DNA from: Rhodospirillaceae bacterium
GTDB lineage: Bacteria; Pseudomonadota; Alphaproteobacteria; Thalassobaculales; Thalassobaculaceae
Direction: 5' to 3'
Assembly (NCBI GenBank): GCA_018401495.1
Contig: JAGYJX010000019.1
Coordinates: 62,001-126,000, forward strand
DNA: 64,000 bases
Part shown: in pieces, positions 17,333 to 26,128 of the stretch
Layout: the number at the start of each line of letters is the position of its first letter
Numbering within the stretch: the stretch's first letter is position 1
The notes under the pieces: model-generated
What the model was told of the DNA's origin: nothing
Database searches by the model: none
The model's input: the letters and a program-made list of their open reading frames with translations, nothing else
Translations under genes and position numbers: made by a program

Positions 17333-17360
17333 CGGGCGGCCCCTTGGGGCCGCCCGTTTT
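17333..17360 (+). terminator. Intrinsic terminator after clpA
   Basis: CGGGCGGCCCC and GGGGCCGCCCG form a stem of up to 11 bp at 17333-17356 with a very short TT loop, followed by TTTTCC. It lies about 26 bases after the clpA stop. Confidence 0.8.
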
Positions 17361-17406
17361 CCGTTCGGCGGGCGGGCTTCGGGTCCGTAACACCGGCCCC
17401 AGACAC

Positions 17407-17431
17407 GACAAAGCCCCGCCGGGGCGGGGCT
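17407..17431 (-). terminator. Terminator candidate for the minus-strand small gene
   Basis: On the minus strand AGCCCCGCC and GGCGGGGCT (17431-17412) pair perfectly around two bases and are followed by TTG. The T-run is short, so strength is uncertain. It lies about 50 bases past the stop of the 61-residue gene at 17483 and faces the clpA terminator. Confidence 0.55.
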
Positions 17432-17482
17432 CGGAAGCCTGAGGCGCTCCCGCCTGGGCGGGAGTCCGCAGTCAATCAGCGG

Positions 17483-17668
17483 TCAGGCGGCCTTCTGGAA
17501 GCCTTCAGTCGCCAGCGCGGCCTGCAGGGCCCACAGGTCGATACGAACCGCCTCGGCCACCACGGACGACACACCGTCGTGGTTGGCAGCAAGGCGGAGA
17601 ACCGCGTCCAGCTCGAGGCCGGTCTGCTCTGCCGCCTCAAGCGGCGTAATCACGTGAGTGCCGCGCAT
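17483..17668 (-). CDS. Small protein of unknown function (61 aa)
   Basis: The start at 17668 (MRGTHVITPLEAAEQTGLE) is chosen because GGGAGG sits seven bases upstream, one of the best ribosome binding sites in the window. An in-frame ATG 33 bases earlier would add 11 residues (MATTTTKGGRT). The remainder is a soluble helical protein, LDAVLRLAANHDGVSSVVAE followed by RIDLWALQAALATEGFQKAA. It has no cysteines, signal peptide or membrane segment. I do not recognise a family. It lies 166 bases downstream of the acyltransferase on the same strand and has its own terminator candidate, so it may be transcribed alone or at the end of the ridA unit. Confidence 0.6.
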   Translation of the reverse strand: MRGTHVITPLEAAEQTGLELDAVLRLAANHDGVSSVVAEAVRIDLWALQAALATEGFQKAA

Positions 17669-17834
17669 GGTGCGACCTCCCTTCGTCGTCGTCGTTGCCA
17701 TAGGGTTTTGCGCTGCGAACGATCTCCACTGCGCTTGTCTTGGATATTGGGAACGCCGGGCCCGCGCGCAAGCGGTTCGTGACGGTCTGGTTGCGGAATT
17801 CTGACTCTGTTGCAGTGCAGCAACAGCGGCGGGG

Positions 17835-19006
17835 TCAGCCTTCCTGCCGGAACGGCGACTCCGCCTCGAGCATCTGCTTCTCCATCCCGACCTGCCGGCG
17901 CTCACGCACCAGGAAATCGCCGACCGCGTCCGAGAGACGGGGATCGGCGATCAGGTGGGCGCTGTAGGTCTCGACCGGCAGGTAACCGCGCTGCAACTTG
18001 TGGGGACCCTGCGCCCCGGCCTCGACCGTGGCCAGGCCGCGCTCGATGGCGAACTCGATGGCCTGGTAGTAGCAGGCCTCGAAATGCAGGAACCGGTACT
18101 CTTCGACGCAGCCCCAGTTTCGGCCGTACAGCGCGTCGTCGCCGATCAGATTGAGGGCACCCGCCACCGGCGTGCCGTCGCGCTCCACCACCACCAGCAG
18201 CACCCGTTCCGCGAGCCGCTCGCCCAGCAGGGCGAAGAACCGCCGGTTCAGGTAGGGCGAGCCCCACTTCCGGTCGGAGGTGTCGGTGTAGAAGTGGAAG
18301 AACGCATCCCAGTGACGGTCCTCGATCGCTTTACCGGTCAGCCGGCGGATCGTCAGCCCGCTCTCCGCCACCTCCCGGCGCTCCTTGCGGATCGCCTTGC
18401 GTTTGCGCGAGGACAGCGCCGACAGGAAGCCGTCGAAATCAACGTAGCCGCGGTTCGACCAGTGGTACTGCAGGCCGGTCCGCTGCAGGAAGCCGACTTC
18501 GCCAAGCCGCTCCCATTGGGCGCGCGGCAGGAAATTCACATGCGCCGACGACACGCCCAGCCGTTTCACGAGGCTGACGATGCCGCCGGCCAGGACCTCC
18601 TCGACGGCGGCACCGTCGGCCCCGGATGGATCAGCATGCGGGGGCCCGGCACCGGGGTGAAAGGAACCGCCGACAGCAATTTGGGGAAGTAGCTTCCGCC
18701 GGCGCGCTCATAGGCGTCGGCCCAGGCCCAGTCGAAGACGTACTCGCCGTAGGAGTGACCCTTGAGGTACAGCGGCATGGCACCGACCACGCGTCCGCTG
18801 GAATCCTCGACCACCAGATGCCTCGGCAGCCATCCCGATTTGGCGGTGACCGCGCCGCTATCCTCGAGCGCCGACAGGAAGGCGTGGCTCAGGAACGGGT
18901 TGGACGATCCGGCGCAGGCATCCCAGACCGCGGCCGACACTTCGCCGATTCCGGCCAGCACCCGGACCGCCGGCTGGACGCCGGCAGTGTCGTCGCCGTC
19001 GGGCAT
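17835..19006 (-). CDS. COG3146-type (FemAB/GNAT-like) predicted N-acyltransferase, frame break near 18625
   Basis: The protein has about 390 residues after repair. The N-terminal half reads DACAGSSNPFLSHAFLSALE and ends near GPRMLIHPG. The C-terminal half continues VNFLPRAQWERLGEVGFLQR and then GYVDFDGFLSALSSRKRKAI, KWGSPYLNRRFFALLGERL, GRNWGCVEEYRFLHFEACYY and VEAGAQGPHKLQRGYLPVET. These are characteristic of the DUF482/COG3146 family, which has a FemAB-like double acyltransferase fold and is of unproven substrate. The frame break lies in a run of G (GGGGCC) and is repaired by one missing base. The gene follows ridA by 26 bases on the same strand, a common pairing in alphaproteobacteria. Confidence 0.85.
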
Positions 19007-19032
19007 CGCCGGGGCCTCGCCGGGTCGTCGCC

Positions 19033-19501
19033 TCAGGCCACTTCGAAGATGGCCTCGACCTCGACGGCGACGCCGCGCGGCAGGCTGTTGGTGCCGACGG
19101 CGAACCGGGCGTGGCGGCCCTGGTCGCCGAACGCCGCCACCATCAGGTCGGACGCCCCGTTGATCACTTCAGGCTGCTCGGAGTAGCCGTCGACGCAGTT
19201 CACGAACCCGCCGAGCTTGACCACCCGGGTGACCCTGTCGAGGTCGCCGTCGCAGGCTGCCTTGGCCTGGGCGATCAGGTTGATGGCGCAGATCCGGGCG
19301 ATCGCCTTGGCCTGCTCGGTCGTCAGGTCCTTGCCGACCTTGCCGACGCCCTCGACCTTGCCGGCGACGAACGGGATCTGGCCGGACACGAAGACAAGGT
19401 TGCCCGAGCGGACGTAACGGGATGTAGTTCGCGGCAGGGGCGGCGGGGGTCGGGATCTCTATGCCCAGTTCCTTGAGGCGTCCGTCGACGGTGCCGGCCA
19501 T
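19033..19501 (-). CDS. RidA-family enamine/imine deaminase, frame break near 19415
   Basis: RidA proteins hydrolyse reactive enamines and imines such as 2-aminoacrylate made by PLP enzymes. This is a long-form member of about 155 residues. It starts MAGTVDGRLKELGIEIPTPA, then after the break reads VFVSGQIPFVAGKVEGVGKV, LGGFVNCVDGYSEQPEVING and ARFAVGTNSLPRGVAVEVEA, which contains the conserved arginine of the active-site region. One extra T near 19415 breaks the frame between NYIP and the expected YVRSGNLVF. The same strand then carries the acyltransferase. Two PLP-dependent enzymes lie on the opposite strand just upstream, a fitting neighbourhood. A structured leader with an intrinsic terminator lies 95-290 bases upstream of the start. 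Confidence 0.85.
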
Positions 19502-19595
19502 GGGTTACTCCTGCTGCGTTGGTTCGTGCCGATAGGTCGAGCCTAACCGCCATCAGGGGGGTGGCGCCAGGGACGAAAGCGCTGTCGTGTCGTTG

Positions 19596-19634
19596 AAAAA
19601 AGCCGGGTGCGCCGTGATCGGCGACGCACCCGGC
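19596..19634 (-). terminator. Strong intrinsic terminator on the minus strand, upstream of ridA
   Basis: On the minus strand GCCGGGTGCG and CGCACCCGGC form a perfect 10-bp stem (19634-19602) around a 13-base loop. Six consecutive T residues (19601-19596) follow. No protein gene ends upstream of it; instead it lies 95 bases before the ridA start. It therefore ends a non-coding RNA or acts as an attenuator. Confidence 0.85.
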
Positions 19635-19787
19635 AGTCCGGACGACAGAGGCTCGTCCTCGGAGCTTCACAGGGTGGGAGGAGTGTCGGCGCAGGACACC
19701 GCCACTCCCGTTTCCGCCGATGGAGAGGGCGGCGGAACCGTTGCCGTTCGCGGTCCGGCTGGATCGACCGCGAACGGTGATCTGAAG
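19596..19787 (-). ncRNA. Candidate structured RNA or attenuator leader upstream of ridA
   Basis: The minus-strand sequence from about 19787 to 19596 has no credible protein gene but contains a chain of stable hairpins. They are a perfect 12-bp stem CCGTTCGCGGTC/GACCGCGAACGG (19778-19745), an 8-bp stem TTCCGCCG/CGGCGGAA (about 19738-19712), GTGTC/GACAC (about 19700-19684) and finally the terminator stem with six T residues. The linker CACTCCTCCCACCC is pyrimidine-rich and could pair with ribosome binding sites. An AT-rich palindrome and possible promoter lie directly upstream. It could be a stand-alone small RNA of about 190 nt, or a leader that ends transcription before ridA in response to a signal. 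It does not match tmRNA, RNase P, 6S or SRP RNA as far as I can judge by eye. Confidence 0.4.
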
Positions 19788-19806
19788 CAAGATATTCTAT
19801 ATCTTG
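19788..19806. promoter_or_regulatory. Perfect AT-rich palindrome, probable operator
   Basis: CAAGATAT, TCT and ATATCTTG form a perfect 8-3-8 inverted repeat in the divergent region between ridA (minus) and the class III aminotransferase (plus). It is far more AT-rich than its surroundings, and TATAGA or TATGAT -10-like hexamers lie in or next to it. A dimeric repressor binding here could control the leader RNA and the aminotransferase together. No regulator gene is adjacent. Confidence 0.5.
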
Positions 19807-19956
19807 TATGATGACTTTCTGTTGACCACAAGTTCAATCTTGAGCTTCAGTGTCGATCCCGTTGCCGGACGGGGCGCTGTTGGCGCCGGCGAAAGGCGCT
19901 TGGCGCGCTCGTCGCCGGGCCCCACACTCAAGTGACGCGATCGCAGGGGAACCGAC

Positions 19957-21373
19957 ATGACGCAGTTGCGCCGCAATACGCTGGCGGATGAGCTCGACGA
20001 TCCGGCGCCAGCTCTCGGAACGTTGGAGCGGGGCGAGCCGGTCCAGGTGTTTGCCGTGCGACCGGGAACACCGGCGCGTCCGCGGATCGCGCGCGCCGAG
20101 GGTATCTACATGTGGGACACCACCGGTCGGCGCTATGTCGACGCCGGTTCGGGCCCGGTGGCCTGCAACATTGGCTATGGCAACCGCCGAGTGCTGGATG
20201 CGTTGCAGGTCCAGGCCGAGGCCGCGGCGTTCGCCAACCCCGGGACCTTCGAGAGCGCGGCGAACCGCCGCTTCGCCGAGCGGCTTGCCGAGGCGGCGGG
20301 GCCCGGTTACGAGCGGGTCTTCGTTGTTTCGGGCGGGTCGGAGGCCAACGAGGCGGCGATGAAACTGGCGCGCCAGATGGCGGTGGCGCGTGGCGAGGCG
20401 TCGCGCTGGAAGGTGGTGTCGCGTCAGCCCTCCTATCACGGCGGCACCCTCGGCGCCCTGTCCGTCACCGGCGATCCGGCGGCGCACGACCTGTTCGGCC
20501 CGATGATGCGGCCGATGCCGAAGGTGCCGGCGCCGATCACCTACCGCATACCCGAAGGCTTCGATCAGCAGAGCTGGGCCGAGCACTGCGCCGACGTCCT
20601 GGAGCGGACGGTCCTGGATGAAGGACCCGAGACCGTGCTCGCCTTCATACAGGAGCCGGTGGGCGGGCTCGCCACCGGGGCGCTGGTTCCACACGCGGCC
20701 TACATGCGTCGGGTTCGCGAGATCTGCGACCGCTACGGCGTCCTGTTGATCCACGACGAGGTGATGAGTGGCGGTGGCCGGACCGGGGTCTTCCTGTCTC
20801 ACGAGCACTGGCCCGACTGCCGGCCGGATCTGGTGGTCGTGGCCAAGGGGGCCGGGGCGGGGTATTTCCCGCTGGGCGTCGTGCTGGCGCCCCGCGACCG
20901 GGTCGCCGAGGTCGCTGGCGGCGGCGGCTTCATGCACGGCCACACGGCCTTCGGCAACCCGCTGGCGTGTGCCGTCGGGCTGGCGGTCCTCGACGAAACC
21001 CTGGACGGTGGCCTGATCGCAAACGCGGCGTCGCAGGGCGCGCGGCTACGGGCTCGGCTGGATGCCCTCGCCGAACGGTCACCGATCGTCGGCGATGTGC
21101 GCGGCAAGGGATTGCTGATGGCGATCGAACTGGTGGCCGACAAGGACACGAAGACGCCGTTCGCGCCCTCGGTCATGGCGCCCGCCGTGCTGGCCAGTGC
21201 CGCGATCGAGCAAGGGTTGATCCTCTACCAGCGCCGGACCAACGCCGGTCGCGACGGTGACTGGGTGATGGTGGCGCCTCCGCTGATCGTGACCGACGCC
21301 GAGACCGACCTGATCGCCGACGGTATCGAGATCGGCGGTAGCCGAGACGGAGCGTCGCCTCGGAAGTCGTTGA
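19957..21373 (+). CDS. Class III PLP-dependent aminotransferase, C-terminal frame break near 21331
   Basis: About 471 residues of fold-type I aminotransferase. Landmarks are YMWDTTGRRYVDAGSGPVAC near residue 50, VFVVSGGSEANEAAMKLARQ (PLP phosphate loop), YHGGTLGALSVTG, the aspartate motif LLIHDEVMSGGGRTGVFLSH, and the Schiff-base lysine in VVVAKGAGAGYFPLGVVLAP. Near the C-terminus the open frame turns unlike the family. Removing one base near 21331 gives SAVAETERRLGSR and a stop at 21373, so the longer end is an artefact. These enzymes transfer amino groups between omega-amino acids, diamines or alanine and keto acids; the substrate is unknown. The divergent ridA could clear reactive PLP-enzyme by-products. 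Confidence 0.9.
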
Positions 21374-21469
21374 ACCTGTGGGCAATCGATTGAGTTTAGT
21401 GTGAATTGAAACTATTGCTCCGCCCAGGCGTTAACCGCTCGTTAAACGTCGATTGGGTAATAATGGTCG

Positions 21470-22700
21470 ATGACTCCATCGTCCTTCACTCCGCGCGATG
21501 TCGTGTATCGCAAGCTCGCGGCCCATCGGCGGTGGCTCGATGGGACGGAAGACGGCCGTCCGGCCTCGTTCGCTCACGCCAATCTATTCGGGTTTGATTT
21601 CACCGGCGCAGACCTGCGCGAGGTAGACTTCGCCGGCGCCACCCTTCAGGGCGCGCCGTTTCGTTGGCGCCGACCTGACGCGGGCCGTACTGGTCGGCGC
21701 CGACCTGTCGGGTGTCAGCTTCGTCAACGCCACGCTGTTCGAGGCCGACCTGAGCGGGGCGCGCCTGGTCGGCGCGGTGTTCGAGGGAGCCGACCTGCGG
21801 TCGGTCTCGTTGCGGGGCGCCAGTGGCCTGCCGACGGAATCCCCTGATGGCGTACCCGCCGAGCCGGTCACCTTCGCGGGTGCGCGGATGCACCGAGCCA
21901 ACCTGACGGGCGCGAAGCTCGAAAGGGCGGTCATGGCCCACACCGACCTGACCGGAGCCAACCTGGAGCGCGCGTCGCTGCGCCGCGCGTCCATGGCAGG
22001 CGTGGTGCTGCGGAACGCCATCCTGATCGACGCCGACCTCAGCCACGCCGATCTTACGGATTCCCTGGCGATCGGCGCCGATCTGTCCGGCGCCCAAATG
22101 GATGGCGCGACGATCGAGGGTGCCAATCTTGTCGGTGCGCGGCTCCGGGATGTCGACCTCAGCCGGGTGGACACCTCGCGCGCCCGTCTGACGCCGCCGT
22201 CCGACCTGGTGACCACCGAGGTCCAGCGTTCGTTGATCGACCATGACCGCTGGGTTCGTTCGGATGGCCGGCGCGGCTCACGCGCCTCTCTCGACGGCGT
22301 CGACCTCACCGACGCGGACCTGCGTGGCCTGAACCTGTCGGGCGCCGACCTGCGCGGCGCCGTCCTGCGGCGCGCCTTGCTGACCGATGCCAAGCTGGTG
22401 CTCGCGGATCTGGCGGGCGCCGATCTTACCCTGGCATCGCTGGCGCGCTGCAACCTGTCGGGCGCCAACCTGGCCGGCGCCAATCTTGGCCGCGCCGACC
22501 TGACCGACGCGATACTGACGTCCGCCGAGATTCTGTCCTCGGACGGCGAGGACACCGGGCGTCGGCAGCGGACCCGGTTGGGTGGCGCCGACCTGACCGG
22601 CGCCGTGCTTGACGGGGCGCGGCTGGAAGAGCCGGCCGGCACCGACAGCATGCCCGGGTCCGCAGGCGGCGGAATCGATCCCCTGCACAGTCTGGCTTAA
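21470..22700 (+). CDS. Pentapeptide-repeat protein with two repeat modules, frame break near 21660
   Basis: The protein has about 409 residues after repair, made mostly of A(D/N)LxX pentapeptides, such as GADLSGVSFVNATLFEADLS and GADLTLASLARCNLSGANLA. These fold into a right-handed quadrilateral beta-helix. Two modules begin with a similar linker: KLAAHRRWLDGTEDGRPASF at the N-terminus and LIDHDRWVRSDGRRGSRASL near residue 245, each followed by new repeats. This suggests an internal duplication. One extra C near 21660 breaks the frame between GATLQGA and FVGADLTRAV. There is no signal peptide. Function is unknown; some family members mimic DNA and inhibit gyrase, but nothing here proves that. 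The start at 21470 has only a weak ribosome binding site. Confidence 0.88.
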
Positions 22701-22754
22701 CGGCGGAGCGGACGGGCGCTAGAGTTTGCCGGCAGCGGCCTCGGGAATCCGTCA

Positions 22755-23898
22755 ATGAAGCTCGGCAACCAGAGCACCCTCTTCGATCTCCCCGCCGGGG
22801 TGGTCTACATGAACTGCGCGGCCCAGGGGCCGGCGCCGATTGCCGCGCGCGACGCAGGGCGCCGCGCGGTCGACCGCAAGGCCCGCCCCTGGGAGCCGGA
22901 GCGTCTCAACCTCGCGGCGGAGATGACGCGGTCCCGGGAGCTGTTCGCCGGCTTCATCGGAGCCGACGCCTCAGACATCGCGCTCACCGGCGCCACCAGC
23001 TACGCGATGGCGGTCGCTGCCGCCAACCTGCGGATCGAGCCGGGCCGGACGGTGGTTATGCTCGAGGCGCAGTTCCCGTCCAACTACTACGTCTGGCGTC
23101 GGGCCGCAGCGCGAGACGGTGGGCGGGTGGTGATCGTGCCGCGCCCGGCTGATGGCAATTGGACCGCCGCGGTTCTCGAGCGTCTCGGCGCCGACACCGG
23201 GCTGGTGGCGCTGCCGCAGGCGCATTGGGTCGACGGAGGCTTGCTGGATCTGGTGCCGATCGCCGACGCGGCTCACGCCGTGGGGGCGGCCCTGGTCATC
23301 GACGCCACCCAGTCGATCGGCGCGCAACCCTTTGACGTCGGACGCATCGACCCGGATTTCGTTGCCTGCTCGGCGCTACAAGTGGCTGCTGTCGCCCGAC
23401 CAGAGCGGTTATCTGTACGTCGCGCCTCGTCACCGCCACGGCGAGCCGATCGAGCACAATCACGCCACCCGCATCGGTGACGGCCCCATGACCATGTCGC
23501 CGGGGTACGGCGACCGGTTCCGCAACGACGCGTCGCGCTTCGACCAGGGGACGGCGGACTCCATGATCCACGTTCCGATGGCGGTGGCGGCGATGGAACA
23601 GATCTCGGCGTGGGGCGTCCCGGCGATCGCCGCGGCGATCGCTCCGATCGTCGACCGCGTCGCCGATGAGGCCGAGGCCAGGGGATGGCGCGTGCCACCC
23701 AAACCCCACCGGTCGTCTCATTTCATTGGAATCGAGCTACCGACGCCGCCGCGTCCGGACCTGGCCGACCGAATGGCCGAAGATGGTGTGTTCGTGAGTC
23801 TTCGGGACGGTCGGGTGCGCGTCAGCCCCTACCTCTTCAACGAGGCGGATCAGGCGGCCGATCTGTTTGCGGCGCTCGAGCGCCACCTCGGCCGATAG
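22755..23898 (+). CDS. Class V aminotransferase-fold PLP enzyme (kynureninase/cysteine-desulfurase-like), frame break near 23375
   Basis: A PLP enzyme of about 380 residues. It starts MKLGNQSTLFDLPAGVVYMN, with the class V N-terminal pattern YMNCAAQGP. It continues with DIALTGATSYAMAVAAANL, ALVIDATQSIGAQPFDVGRI (the cofactor aspartate) and, after the break, YKWLLSPDQSGYLYVAPRH, where the lysine should form the Schiff base. The C-terminal domain reads HFIGIELPTPPRPDLADRMA and DGRVRVSPYLFNEADQAADL. One extra C at about 23375 separates ACSA from YKWLL. The reaction is not identifiable: members include lyases, desulfurases and transaminases. The gene is convergent with a membrane-protein gene whose stop is five bases away. 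Confidence 0.85.
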
Positions 23899-23903
23899 GC
23901 CGT

Positions 23904-24608
23904 TCAGCAGGCCGCCGCCGGCGTCTCGGCGATATCGCTGTTGGCGGCAGCGGCCACCGGCTTCTTCTGCGTCGGGACGCGGCGCTGCCGGACCTCCGAG
24001 ATGATCACCGCCGACACGCCCTCGCCGAGAACGTGAAGCGCCGCCATTCTCAGCATCTGCTCCATCTTCTGTTTCGAGAACCGGATCACCGGATCGCTCA
24101 CGGCGACCACGAAGGCGTTCTCCAGGAATGTCTTGAGGACGTCGGACTTCAGCTTCAATTCCGCCAACGGCCGCTCATGGTCCAAAGCGAGGGTGACCTG
24201 GCAGGAGCACTCGAACTTGGAGACCGTATCGCCGTTTGGCGGGTTGACCACGATACGATACGGCAACGCCACCATGATGGAGGCGCGGCGAATCGCTTCC
24301 AGGCGTAGCCGGAGAAAATGCGCGACCACCGCCCCGGCGCCGAACAGCGCGGCGAGTTCGAAGACCCGAAGGTAGGTGTCCGGGCCGAACAGCGGCGCGT
24401 CGCCGCCAAGGCCGAGGGTGGTGTCGACCAGGTAGAGCGCGATCACGATGCTCAACGAGATCGTCGACATCAGGGCGCAGGCGACTGTCGCCAGCCAGAG
24501 CGTGTACGCGAGGTCGATGATCTGGCCGCCGGTCACGCGCCCACCGGAAGGGTTGCCGTGTCCAGCGCCGGAGTCGGAAGGTGCAGGCTCCATCGAGGTC
24601 GTGGCCAT
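23904..24608 (-). CDS. Inner-membrane protein of unknown function with FliL-like C-terminal domain
   Basis: Started at 24608 (MATTSMEPAPSDSGAGHGN) the protein has 234 residues; a TTG at 24680 would add 24 residues. The chosen start has GGAGA about ten bases upstream. Two membrane segments are visible, LWLATVACALMSTISLSIVI and FELAALFGAGAVVAHFL. They are followed by a soluble domain TLALDHERPLAELKLKSDVL, KTFLENAFVVAVSDPVIRFS and EGVSAVIISEVRQRRVPTQK. The last part loosely resembles the beta-strand and helix order of FliL-type proteins (short acidic strand, helix, final VxxVxxxE strand), but the match is weak. No flagellar genes are nearby. I do not assign a function. Confidence 0.7.
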   Translation of the reverse strand: MATTSMEPAPSDSGAGHGNPSGGRVTGGQIIDLAYTLWLATVACALMSTISLSIVIALYLVDTTLGLGGDAPLFGPDTYLRVFELAALFGAGAVVAHFLRLRLEAIRRASIMVALPYRIVVNPPNGDTVSKFECSCQVTLALDHERPLAELKLKSDVLKTFLENAFVVAVSDPVIRFSKQKMEQMLRMAALHVLGEGVSAVIISEVRQRRVPTQKKPVAAAANSDIAETPAAAC

Positions 24609-24683
24609 CCCGGTCTCCGCTTCCCACTTGCGGCGCGAGCGCGCCAGGGAGCTTTCCGAATCAATATAGAACAAGCCCAATCA

Positions 24684-24699
24684 CCTTTCAATTGAAAGG
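24684..24699. promoter_or_regulatory. Perfect 16-bp palindrome between divergent genes
   Basis: CCTTTCAATTGAAAGG is a perfect palindrome between the starts of the membrane-protein gene (minus) and the MFS gene (plus). A further half-site-like ATTGAAAA follows at about 24703. Spacing and symmetry suggest a binding site for a dimeric regulator controlling one or both genes. No dedicated regulator gene is adjacent. Confidence 0.45.
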
Positions 24700-24810
24700 A
24701 TGATTGAAAAACTACCGCCGATCGGACGTCGTTGCGGGCAGCAACGACCTGCGTGGCTGACAGTGCCGGCCGTCGGCGCTACCGTGCTGGTCCCACCGAG
24801 CGAGTATCCA

Positions 24811-26079
24811 ATGCCCGCCGCCACCGGCACCCGCGCCATCCTGCGGACCCTCGGCAATCCCGATTACGGTCTGTACACGCTCGGCAACGGCGTGTCGCTG
24901 GTCGGCATGTGGATGCAGCGCGTGTCGATCGGCTGGCTGACGTGGGAGCTGACGCATTCCGGCACCTGGCTCGGAGCCGTCGCGTTCGCCGACCTGTTTC
25001 CCTCGGTGTTCATCGGGCTGATCGGCGGCGTGGCCGCCGACCGGCTGGACCGCGTGCGGGTGATCATGGTGTGCCAGGGTGCCGCCATGCTGCTGGCCGT
25101 CCTGCTGGGCGCCCTTACCCTCGCCGGCCAGGTGACACCGGAACTGCTGTTCGCGCTGGTCTTCGTGGGCGGGGTGGTCATCGGCTTCAACCAGCCGTCG
25201 CGGCTGGCCCTGGTGCCGAGCCTGGTGCCGCGCGAAAACCTGACCACCGCCGTGGCCATCAACTCCATCGTGTTCAACATCGCCCGGTTCATCGGCCCGG
25301 CGATCGCCGGGCTGGTTATCGTCGCCAGCGACGTCGCCTGGGCGTTCTTCGCCAACGCCGCCAGCTATCTGGCGCTGCTGGTCGCGCTCATGGTGATCCG
25401 GCGCCGGAACCCGGGTGCCGGTCGCGACCAGGGCGCCGGCCCGGCCGCGCGCACCGGGGTGTTCGCCGACATTGGCGCCGGCCTTGGCTACGCCGTCCGG
25501 CACCCGGGAATCGGCCCGCTCCTGGCGCTGCATCTGGTCGCCTCGATCATGGTGCGGCCGATTCTCGAACTGCTCCCCGGATTCGCCGACACCGTGTTCC
25601 GCGGTGGCGCCGACACCCTCGCCGCCCTGACGTCGACGGTCGGCGTCGGCGCGATCGTCGGCGGCTGGCTGCTGGCCCGCCGTTCCGGCACCGAAGGGCT
25701 GGTGGCGCTGGTGCTGTGGAGTTCCGCCGCCATCTCGGTCGCCGTCCTGGCGTTCGTGGCGACCGACTCGCTGTGGGTCGGCATTCCGGCGGCGGCGGCG
25801 CTCGGCGCGGTGATGGTCGCCTCCGGGGTCGGGCTGCAGACCGTGGTGCAGCTGGCGGTGACGCCGGCCATGCGGGGCCGTGTGCTCAGCCTGCACGGCC
25901 TGATCTTCCGGGGCGGCCCGGCGATCGGCGCGCTTGCGATGGGGGCGGCCGGCGACCTGGTCGGGCTTCGGCTGCCGGTCGGGATCGGCGCGGTGGTGGC
26001 CCTCGCCATGCTGGTGGTGGTCGCCCTGCGCGCCCGCAGCATCAGGGCGGCGGTCGAGGGACCCGCAGCCGGCCCGTGA
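24811..26079 (+). CDS. MFS transporter (EntS/MFS_3-like exporter)
   Basis: About 422 residues with 12 hydrophobic segments. The signature between helices 2 and 3 reads GLIGGVAADRLDRVRVIMVC. Helix 4-5 reads GFNQPSRLALVPSLVPRENL and TTAVAINSIVFNIARFIGPA, and the C-terminal half has FRGGPAIGALAMGAAGDLVG. This pattern matches the EntS/MFS_3 exporter group, which includes enterobactin exporters and many drug exporters; the substrate is unknown. The start at 24811 (MPAATGTRAILRTLGNPDY) fits where similarity begins. An ATG at 24700 directly after the palindrome would add 37 non-conserved residues and is less likely. The flavin oxidoreductase starts 50 bases downstream on the same strand. Confidence 0.87.
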   Translation: MPAATGTRAILRTLGNPDYGLYTLGNGVSLVGMWMQRVSIGWLTWELTHSGTWLGAVAFADLFPSVFIGLIGGVAADRLDRVRVIMVCQGAAMLLAVLLGALTLAGQVTPELLFALVFVGGVVIGFNQPSRLALVPSLVPRENLTTAVAINSIVFNIARFIGPAIAGLVIVASDVAWAFFANAASYLALLVALMVIRRRNPGAGRDQGAGPAARTGVFADIGAGLGYAVRHPGIGPLLALHLVASIMVRPILELLPGFADTVFRGGADTLAALTSTVGVGAIVGGWLLARRSGTEGLVALVLWSSAAISVAVLAFVATDSLWVGIPAAAALGAVMVASGVGLQTVVQLAVTPAMRGRVLSLHGLIFRGGPAIGALAMGAAGDLVGLRLPVGIGAVVALAMLVVVALRARSIRAAVEGPAAGP

Positions 26080-26128
26080 CCGCGCCTTGCGGCGTCTGTA
26101 CGCTGGCCGCGGCTCAGCGCGAACGGGG

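Noticed and set aside
19596..19787. Identity as 6S, SRP or RNase P RNA
   Set aside because: The hairpin order and sequence do not fit: no long rod with a central bubble, no SRP tetraloop domain, and it is far too short for RNase P.
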